Source: DASUMF01 sp040510575 (lineage in GTDB: Bacteria > Actinomycetota > Acidimicrobiia > IMCC26256 > DASPTH01). Taken from it: a stretch of 11,795 nucleotides of DNA. Both the position numbers and the translations under genes were made by a program. Below are positions 1 to 5,184 of the stretch, piece after piece. The stretch covers positions 1-11,795 of the forward strand of contig JBEVIU010000124.1 in assembly GCA_040510575.1 (NCBI GenBank), read 5' to 3'. Within the stretch, counting starts at the first letter, position 1, and the number at the start of each line of letters is the position of its first letter. Under the pieces are notes generated by a model that saw only the letters and a list, made by a program, of their open reading frames with translations, did not search any database and was not told the DNA's origin.

Positions 1-574
1 TCCGGAGGGCGAAGCGGCCGATCTCCCGGTGCACGGCGGCGTTCGGACGGGTGTCGCTCTCCATCAGGAGCACCTCCGTCACGTCCCACGCGCTGCCGAA
101 CGGTGCGTCGCCGATCGACGCGAGGACCGACGCCACCGGGCACGGGCGGCGGGCCGAGGCAACGGTCAGATGAGGAGCGAACTCGCGTTCCTCGGAGTAG
201 CCGAGTTTCGCGGTGGCGGTCGCGACGCACGCCGCCGCCTGGCCGAGCTCGTCGGCACCCAGATCGACACCGATCCACACGGCCGACGCCTTGTCCGGCA
301 CCGGGAAGGCGCCGGCGCCACCGAGCCCGATCTTGAACGGGTGCGTGCCCGTGAGACCGCTGGCGAGCGCGCGCTTGAGCGCGTCGACATCGGCGACGAC
401 GCCGAGGAACTGCAACGTGATGTGCCACTGCGCCTTCGGCGCCCACGTGAGCCCGGGCGACGCGCCGCCCTTCACCCGCGCCAGCGCCTCGTCGAGCGCC
501 GCGACCACGTGGGTCGGCGGACGGACGGCCACGAACGCACGCCGAAGCGTGACGCCACCCCCTGCGGTGCTCAC
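1..574 (-). CDS. thpR: RNA 2',3'-cyclic phosphodiesterase (ThpR / 2'-5' RNA ligase family), 3' end cut by window edge
   Basis: I translated this frame by hand; it is open from a GTG at 574 to the window edge, giving 191 residues, about the usual family length, so only a short C-terminal piece should be missing. It shows the two HxT motifs of the 2H phosphoesterase superfamily: HITLQFLG (H51, T53) and APHLTVA (H135, T137). In the family these two His/Thr pairs form the active site that opens 2',3'-cyclic phosphates on RNA; the in vivo role is poorly known. The start is chosen because GTG overlaps the cinA stop as GTGA (571-574), as at other junctions of this gene string; there is no clear Shine-Dalgarno sequence, so translational coupling to cinA is likely. 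The N-terminal FVAVRPP segment also fits the family. The family call is firm, the physiological role is not. Confidence 0.88.
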   Translation of the reverse strand, partial: MSTAGGGVTLRRAFVAVRPPTHVVAALDEALARVKGGASPGLTWAPKAQWHITLQFLGVVADVDALKRALASGLTGTHPFKIGLGGAGAFPVPDKASAVWIGVDLGADELGQAAACVATATAKLGYSEEREFAPHLTVASARRPCPVASVLASIGDAPFGSAWDVTEVLLMESDTRPNAAVHREIGRFALR

Positions 575-1815
575 GCGAGCGCGCTCAAGCGCATCCTCAG
601 CAGGTTCAGCACGGAGATCGTGGAGAACTGGCGGATGCGCTCACGGTCGAACGGCAACCGGGCCGAGATCGCCTCGGTGGCGACTCCCGGGATCGCGATG
701 CCGTAGTAGACGGTCCCCACTGGTTGACCTTCCATCTCGTCGGGCCCGGCCACTCCGGTGGCCGAGATCCCCACACTCGAGCCGAGCACGCGCTGCGCGG
801 CTTCTGCCATCTGGATCGCGGCCTCCTCGGTGACGACGCGCTCCGCGGTGATGCCCAGCACGTCGCGCTTGACCTCCGTCGCGTACGACGCGATCGACCC
901 GCGGAACGTACGCGACGCTCCCGGCACGTTGGCGATCCGACCACCGATGAACCCACCGGTGAGCGACTCCGCGACCCCGAGCGTCCACCCCCGCGCCTCG
1001 CACATGCCGAGCACGACCGATTCCATCGTGTCGTCGTCGACCGCGAACACGAGGTCACCGAGCACCGCGCGCAGCTCTTTGTCTTCCGCGTCGAGGAGCT
1101 CACGCGCGGCGTCTTCCGTCGGCGCCTTCGCGGTCATGCGCACGTAGATGCCCTCGATGCCGCGGGCGAGGAAGGCGATCGTGGGGTTGGTCTGCTGGTC
1201 GACGCGCGTCGCGATCATCTCGGCCAGTCCGGATTCCGACGCGCCCCAGGTCTTGAGCGAGCGAGACACGATCACCGCCCGTTCACCCGATCGCTCGAGC
1301 AGATCGGGCAACACGTGCTGCGTGACCATGTCGGTCATCTCGTACGGCACGCCGGGCACCGCATAGACGACCTTCGTGACGCCGTCGATCTCGACCTCGC
1401 ACTGCAAGCCGGGCGCGGTCCCGATCGGGTTCGGGATCACACCGCCGCCGACCGGCACGTCGGCCTGACGCAGGTTGTTCTCGGGCATCGGACGCCCGCG
1501 TCCCCCGAAGAGCTTCGCGATGTGGTCGATCAACTCGTCGCGCCGCTCGAGCTCGACGCCCATCAGCGCCGCGATCGCCTCACGCGTGACGTCGTCGGGC
1601 GTCGGGCCGAGGCCGCCGCACACGATGACCGCGTCAGCGCGCTCGAGCAGCTCCTGCAGGCACTGGACCATGCGGTCGAGGTTGTCACCGACCTTGCGGT
1701 GCTCGCAGGTGTCGATGCCGACCGCCGAGAGGTGCTCGCCGATCCAGGAGCTGTTGGTGTCGACGATCTGGCCGAGCAACAGCTCGGTGCCGATCGCGAG
1801 CACGTCACATCTCAT
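571..1815 (-). CDS. cinA: CinA family protein: competence/damage-inducible domain plus nicotinamide-nucleotide amidase
   Basis: The product is 414 residues from ATG 1815, or 417 from the in-frame GTG at 1824; both are normal for full-length CinA. The N-terminal half is the MoaB/Mog-like domain (CDVLAIGTELLLGQ at the start, GGLGPTPDDVT near residue 67), which in characterised homologues can act as an ADP-ribose pyrophosphatase. The C-terminal half, from about residue 272, is the PncC domain with AESLTGG and GVAGP motifs; it deamidates nicotinamide mononucleotide to nicotinate mononucleotide for NAD recycling. I prefer ATG 1815 because a tandem duplication just upstream seems to have destroyed an ancestral ATGA overlap at exactly this ATG. 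No strong ribosome site precedes either start. pgsA ends 21 nt upstream of ATG 1815, and thpR overlaps the stop by 4 nt. In many actinobacteria cinA lies upstream of the recA region, which is not visible here. Confidence 0.95.
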   Translation of the reverse strand: MRCDVLAIGTELLLGQIVDTNSSWIGEHLSAVGIDTCEHRKVGDNLDRMVQCLQELLERADAVIVCGGLGPTPDDVTREAIAALMGVELERRDELIDHIAKLFGGRGRPMPENNLRQADVPVGGGVIPNPIGTAPGLQCEVEIDGVTKVVYAVPGVPYEMTDMVTQHVLPDLLERSGERAVIVSRSLKTWGASESGLAEMIATRVDQQTNPTIAFLARGIEGIYVRMTAKAPTEDAARELLDAEDKELRAVLGDLVFAVDDDTMESVVLGMCEARGWTLGVAESLTGGFIGGRIANVPGASRTFRGSIASYATEVKRDVLGITAERVVTEEAAIQMAEAAQRVLGSSVGISATGVAGPDEMEGQPVGTVYYGIAIPGVATEAISARLPFDRERIRQFSTISVLNLLRMRLSALA

Positions 1816-1821
1816 GCTGAA

Positions 1822-1853
1822 CACCCGGCATCGGGGTCACCCGGCATCGGGAT
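1822..1853. repeat. 16-bp tandem direct duplication at the pgsA/cinA junction
   Basis: CACCCGGCATCGGGGT (1822-1837) is followed at once by CACCCGGCATCGGGAT (1838-1853); they differ at one base. The repeat covers the last codons and stop of pgsA and the leader of cinA. Removing one copy would bring back a 4-nt ATGA overlap between the two genes. Confidence 0.9.
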
Positions 1854-2439
1854 CACGCTGCTTCCAGCCGTGCCGGAGGATGTCGAGCGCCGACACCACG
1901 GTGAGGATGATGGCGATCCAGAGGATGACGTCGTGCACGGTGGCCCACTCGTAGGTCGGCGGGAAGAGCACGACGCCGACGGCGAGGAACTGGAAGAACG
2001 CCTTCCACTTTCCCCACTGCTGTGCGGGCAACGAGATCCCGCGGCGGGCCGCGAGCGATCGGTACATCGAGATCCCGACCTCGCGCACGGCCACGATCGC
2101 CACTGCGAGCCACGAGAAGTCGCCGGTGACGCCGAGCGCGGCGAACCCGCCGATCACGAGGAACTTGTCGGCCAGCGGGTCGAGGAACGCACCGGAGCGG
2201 GTGGTGCCGTCGCGTCGGGCGAGCCAGCCGTCGAGGCGGTCGGTGCACGCGAGCACGAACCAGAGCGAGACGGTCAGCCAGGACGACCCCTGGTCGGCGA
2301 TGAGCAACACGGTCGGGACCGTGAGCAGCAACCGGGCGATCGTGACGAGGTTGGCGGGCGTGAGGATCGCGCCCTCGCCGAAGCGGAACGCGCGCTCAGG
2401 AGGCGGGGTCGACGTCACCCGCTCGACCTGCCTGCTCAC
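1837..2439 (-). CDS. pgsA: CDP-alcohol phosphatidyltransferase, probably CDP-diacylglycerol--glycerol-3-phosphate 3-phosphatidyltransferase
   Basis: This 200-residue membrane protein transfers a phosphatidyl group from CDP-diacylglycerol, most likely to glycerol 3-phosphate, the committed step to phosphatidylglycerol and cardiolipin. The signature is clear: D67, D70-G71, A74-R75, G83, D87 and D91 (DRLDGWLAR, then GAFLDPLADK), the metal- and CDP-binding aspartates. The AR-to-G spacing is 7 residues, one less than the 8 I recall for E. coli and B. subtilis PgsA. Several hydrophobic segments (about 27-48, 53-66, 95-116, 145-160, 168-188) fit an integral membrane enzyme. The GTG start at 2439 overlaps the rimO stop as GTGA. 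The C-terminus DPDAG lies inside the first copy of a 16-bp tandem repeat, so the stop at 1837 is probably a derived truncation of about three residues. A related acceptor such as inositol phosphate cannot be excluded, but the rimO-pgsA-cinA context favours PgsA. Confidence 0.9.
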   Translation of the reverse strand: MSRQVERVTSTPPPERAFRFGEGAILTPANLVTIARLLLTVPTVLLIADQGSSWLTVSLWFVLACTDRLDGWLARRDGTTRSGAFLDPLADKFLVIGGFAALGVTGDFSWLAVAIVAVREVGISMYRSLAARRGISLPAQQWGKWKAFFQFLAVGVVLFPPTYEWATVHDVILWIAIILTVVSALDILRHGWKQRDPDAG

Positions 2440-3755
2440 GTCTTCGCCACGAGGTCGGGCCCGACCGCTTCGGTGACGTGCGCGCGCACGATCGCACCGG
2501 GGCGCGCGGTGTCGACGTCGTCGACGCGGATCACTCCGTCGATCTCTGGTGCTTCACGATGTGTGCGACCGGTGACGACACGGGTCGCCTCGTCGTGATG
2601 ATCGACCAACACGTCGACTTCGGTGCCGACGAGCTCGTCGCGCGCGGCGCGCGTGATCGGATCCTGGACGTCGTCGCACTCGCGGAGCCACTCGCCGACG
2701 AGTTCGGGATCGACCGCGCCGGGCAGCGTCGCGGCCGGCGTGCCGTCTTCGGGCGAGAACGGGAAGAACCCTGCCCAGTCGAGCGACGCCGCGCCGAGGA
2801 ACTCGAGCAGCGTGTCGTGCGCGCCCTCGGTCTCCCCCGGGAACCCGACGATGAACGACGAGCGGAACGCGGCCTCGGGCTCCTGCGCCCGGATGCCGTC
2901 GATCATGGCGAGGAAGCGGTCGCCGCTCCCCCACCGCTTCATCCCTCGCAGCAGCGCAGGGTCGGCGTGCTGCAGCGAGAGGTCGAAGTAGGGCACGACC
3001 GTCGCCAGCTCGAGCATCGTCGCGACCAGCGGATCGCGCACCTCGCTCGGGTACAGGTAGAGGAGCCGCACGCGCGTGAGCCCACGGTCGGCGAGACGGT
3101 CGAGGCGACGCAGCAACGGTACGAGCGAACCCGGCTCACCGGCGTCGCGGCCGTACCACGCGAGGTCCTGGGCGACGAGCACGATCTCGGCGACCCCACC
3201 GTCGACGAGGTCGCGCACCTCGGTTTCGATCGACTCCGGCGTGCGCGAGCGCTGCTTGCCGCGGAACGACGGGATGGCGCAGAACGCACACGCACGATCG
3301 CAGCCCTCCGCCACCTTCACGTACGCCCACGGCAGCTCCGCCCGCGGCCGCGCCAGCTCGAGCAGGTCTTTCACTCCGACCGGCTTGGTGCGCGGTGCGG
3401 CAAGGCCGACCCTCGTGCCGATCGCACCTTCACCCGCGAACCCGACGACCGCGTCGACCTCGGGCAGCGCGGCGGCGAGCTCGTCGCCGTAGCGCTCGGC
3501 CATGCACCCGGTGACCACGAGCTTGGCGCCCGGCTTGCGCGTGCCCGCGAGCGCGAGGACGGTGTCGATCGACTCCTGGCGGGCCGCCTCGATGAACGCA
3601 CAGGTGTTGACCACGACGACGTCGGCGTCGTCGGCACCCGAGGCGCGGACCAGGCCGTCGGCAAGGAGCGACGCCACGACCTTGTCGGAATCGACCGCGT
3701 TCTTCGGACAGCCCAGGGTCTCGACGTGAAAGCGTGGCGCCGACCCGGTCATCAC
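2436..3755 (-). CDS. rimO: Ribosomal protein S12 methylthiotransferase RimO
   Basis: This 439-residue radical-SAM enzyme adds a methylthio group to the conserved aspartate of ribosomal protein S12 (uS12). The N-terminal UPF0004 domain carries the three cysteines for the auxiliary iron-sulfur cluster: C16 in GCPKNAVDSD, C52 in NTCAFI and C84 in GCMAERYG. The radical-SAM CxxxCxxC motif is C152, C156 and C159 (CDRACAFC), followed by IPSFRGKQRSR. The last 65 or so residues form the TRAM substrate-binding domain. The GCPKN and AIPSFRG motifs fit RimO better than its tRNA-modifying relative MiaB. The frame opens with GTG 3755 followed at once by ATG 3752; either could be the start, and no strong ribosome site is visible. 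The gene begins 19 nt after the GTPase stop and overlaps pgsA by 4 nt. Confidence 0.96.
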   Translation of the reverse strand: MMTGSAPRFHVETLGCPKNAVDSDKVVASLLADGLVRASGADDADVVVVNTCAFIEAARQESIDTVLALAGTRKPGAKLVVTGCMAERYGDELAAALPEVDAVVGFAGEGAIGTRVGLAAPRTKPVGVKDLLELARPRAELPWAYVKVAEGCDRACAFCAIPSFRGKQRSRTPESIETEVRDLVDGGVAEIVLVAQDLAWYGRDAGEPGSLVPLLRRLDRLADRGLTRVRLLYLYPSEVRDPLVATMLELATVVPYFDLSLQHADPALLRGMKRWGSGDRFLAMIDGIRAQEPEAAFRSSFIVGFPGETEGAHDTLLEFLGAASLDWAGFFPFSPEDGTPAATLPGAVDPELVGEWLRECDDVQDPITRAARDELVGTEVDVLVDHHDEATRVVTGRTHREAPEIDGVIRVDDVDTARPGAIVRAHVTEAVGPDLVAKT

Positions 3756-3774
3756 CGGGCAGGTTACTGGCGAC

Positions 3775-4347
3775 TTACGTCGCGGCTCCCGCCATCTGTG
3801 CCCGCCGGAGTGCCCCTTCCACCAGGAGCACCAATGTCTCCTTCACGTGGAGCCGGTTCCGTGCATCGCAGAGCACCACCGGCACGTTGGCCGGCACCGA
3901 CAGAGCCTCACGGACCTCTCGAGGGTGATGCCGGTACACGCCGTGGAACAGGTTGACCGCGACCACGAACGGGATGCCGAGGTGCTCGAAGTAGTCGACC
4001 GCCGGGAAGCAGTCCTCGATCCGGCGGGTGTCGACGAGGACGATGCCACCCACGGCACCGCGAACCAGCTCGTCCCACAGGAACAGGAAGCGATCCTGGC
4101 CCGGTGTGCCGAAGAGGTAGAGCACCATGTCGGGCCCGAGCGTGATGCGACCGAAGTCCATCGCGACCGTGGTGCCCGTCTTGGTCGACACCGGGCCGGG
4201 GTTGTCGATCCCGAGGCTCTCGACGGTGATGTCGGCCTCCGTGGTCAGCGGCTCGATCTCGGAGATCGTGCCGACGAGCGTCGTCTTCCCGACGGCGTAC
4301 CCGCCGGCGACGACGATCTTCATCGAAACCGGCAGTTCAGAGTCCAC
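3775..4347 (-). CDS. Small Ras-like GTPase of the conservon CvnD / MglA-related type
   Basis: This 190-residue protein is the GTPase of a four-gene conservon-like module. Motifs from GTG 4347: P-loop G15-x4-G20-K21-T22 (GGYAVGKTT), switch region KTGTTVAMDFG around residues 56-66, FGTPGQ (79-84) in place of the Ras DxxGQ box, and CDAR (160-163) as the G5-like element. The G4 box reads V131-N132-L133-F134-H135: Asn is kept but the guanine-specificity Asp, usually present in this family as NxFD as I recall, is His (codon CAC). Relatives are thought to act at the membrane with roadblock and DUF742 partners. The start is GTG 4347 because GGAGGG (4353-4358) sits 5 nt upstream; the frame could be opened as far up as 4467, but that part overlaps DUF742 coding and looks unrelated. 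An ATG at 4323 is the alternative. It overlaps the DUF742 gene by 11 nt. Confidence 0.93.
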   Translation of the reverse strand: MDSELPVSMKIVVAGGYAVGKTTLVGTISEIEPLTTEADITVESLGIDNPGPVSTKTGTTVAMDFGRITLGPDMVLYLFGTPGQDRFLFLWDELVRGAVGGIVLVDTRRIEDCFPAVDYFEHLGIPFVVAVNLFHGVYRHHPREVREALSVPANVPVVLCDARNRLHVKETLVLLVEGALRRAQMAGAAT

Positions 4348-4753
4348 GGATGCCCTCCAACAGGCGTTCGAGCAGGCGCACGTCGCGATGCTCCGATCGG
4401 TCCTCCATCTCACGGACCTGCACCATGCGGGCGTCGACGAGATCGCCGACGAGCACACGCACGACACCGACCGGGGTCCCCAGCCGCGCCGACAGCTCGG
4501 CGATCGACGTGGGCGTCTGGCACAGCTCGATGATGCGACGGTCTTCCGGCGTCGCGGTGCGGCGCAGCACCTCGGGACCGATCAGCGCGAGCACGGGGGC
4601 GTGCAGCGCCAGCGGTCCCAACGACGACATCGTGCGTCCTCGCGTGAGCATGTACGGACGAACCACCGATCGCTGCGGCAGGTGCGACATGTCAGGACCT
4701 TCGATCTCCGGGCCCGTTCCCGGGCCCATTCCCGGGCCGGTGTCGGGACTCAC
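4337..4753 (-). CDS. DUF742 family protein (conservon CvnC-like)
   Basis: This protein of 138 residues has the DUF742 hallmark VRPYMLTRGRT (residues 31-41), a predicted winged-helix-like region with TSIAELSARLGTPVGVVRVLVGDLVD, and the typical end LLERLLEGIRGL. DUF742 proteins are always seen next to roadblock proteins and small GTPases; in Streptomyces conservons they are part of a membrane-associated complex, and their biochemical role is unclear. The start is uncertain. GTG 4753 overlaps the roadblock stop as GTGA, matching neighbouring junctions, and would give a Gly/Pro-rich leader (PGMGPGTGPE). ATG 4690 has GAAGG at 4698-4702, 7 nt upstream, and would remove 21 leader residues. I chose GTG because relatives often have a loose leader before the RPY motif. 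The frame extends up to 4870, but that part overlaps the roadblock gene. Confidence 0.9.
   Translation of the reverse strand: MSPDTGPGMGPGTGPEIEGPDMSHLPQRSVVRPYMLTRGRTMSSLGPLALHAPVLALIGPEVLRRTATPEDRRIIELCQTPTSIAELSARLGTPVGVVRVLVGDLVDARMVQVREMEDRSEHRDVRLLERLLEGIRGL
4353..4358 (-). promoter_or_regulatory. Ribosome binding site of the GTPase gene
   Basis: GGAGGG on the minus strand lies 5 nt before GTG 4347, inside the DUF742 coding region. It decides for GTG 4347 over ATG 4323, which has no comparable site. Confidence 0.7.
4711..4734. repeat. Two imperfect 12-bp tandem units in the DUF742 leader
   Basis: GGGCCCGTTCCC (4711-4722) is followed by GGGCCCATTCCC (4723-4734), then by a decayed third copy. 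They code Gly-Pro-Gly-Thr and Gly-Pro-Gly-Met on the minus strand, within the leader that would be excluded if DUF742 starts at ATG 4690. Confidence 0.7.
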
Positions 4754-5184
4754 CGGATCGCCGATCGCGGGAGCGCCGTCTGCAGCTCGGAGACGAGCCC
4801 CGGGGTGAGTGCGCTCGAACACTTCTCGACGAGGACCGCCATCTCGTAGCCGACAAGGCCGACGTCGCACGGTCGAGCGGTGGTCACGGCGAGCACCGAC
4901 GTCTCGCTGACGCGCATCACGAACAGCATCGCCTCGTCCATCTCGACGATCACCTCGTGCACGCGGCCGCCACCGATCGGTGTGGCGCCACCCTTGGCGA
5001 TGCTGAGCAGGCCGGCCGCCACCGCGGCGAGCCGGTCACCGGAGCTGCGATCCAGGCCGTCGGACAGGGCGATCAACAGGCCGTCGGACGAGACGACCGT
5101 CGCCTCCTTCACCCCCGGCACCCGTTCCACGAAGTTGGACACCAACCAGTTGAGGTTCCGCGCCTCGGCGCTCAACTGCATCAT
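4750..5184 (-). CDS. Roadblock/LC7 domain protein (conservon CvnB-like)
   Basis: This 144-residue protein matches the roadblock/LC7 (MglB-like) family: an N-terminal helix (LNWLVSNFVERVPGVKEATVVSSDGLLIALSDGL), then the DRLAAVAAGLLSIAKG helix and beta strands ending in LLIALS, VIVEMDEAMLFVMRV and SVLAVTTA. In bacteria such proteins pair with small Ras-like GTPases, as MglB does with MglA, often as GTPase-activating or effector partners; here the obvious partner is the GTPase at 3775-4347. The start is one of two consecutive ATG codons (5184 or 5181). ATG 5184 overlaps the kinase stop as ATGA, and GGAG lies about 8 nt upstream. Its stop overlaps the DUF742 GTG. Length and order agree with cvnB. 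No signal peptide or membrane segment is visible, so it is probably cytoplasmic. Confidence 0.94.
   Translation of the reverse strand: MMQLSAEARNLNWLVSNFVERVPGVKEATVVSSDGLLIALSDGLDRSSGDRLAAVAAGLLSIAKGGATPIGGGRVHEVIVEMDEAMLFVMRVSETSVLAVTTARPCDVGLVGYEMAVLVEKCSSALTPGLVSELQTALPRSAIR

Noticed and set aside
724..2598. 624-residue open frame on the plus strand
   Set aside because: It lies antisense to cinA and pgsA, is rich in Arg/His/Asp typical of GC-rich shadow frames, and has no recognisable domain.
2478..3956. 492-residue open frame on the plus strand
   Set aside because: Antisense to rimO and the GTPase gene; low-complexity Arg/Asp composition and no ribosome site that would support it.
4348..4467. 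N-terminal extension of the GTPase to 4467
   Set aside because: It overlaps DUF742 coding out of frame, is Cys/Ser/Arg-rich, and GTG 4347 has a good ribosome site.
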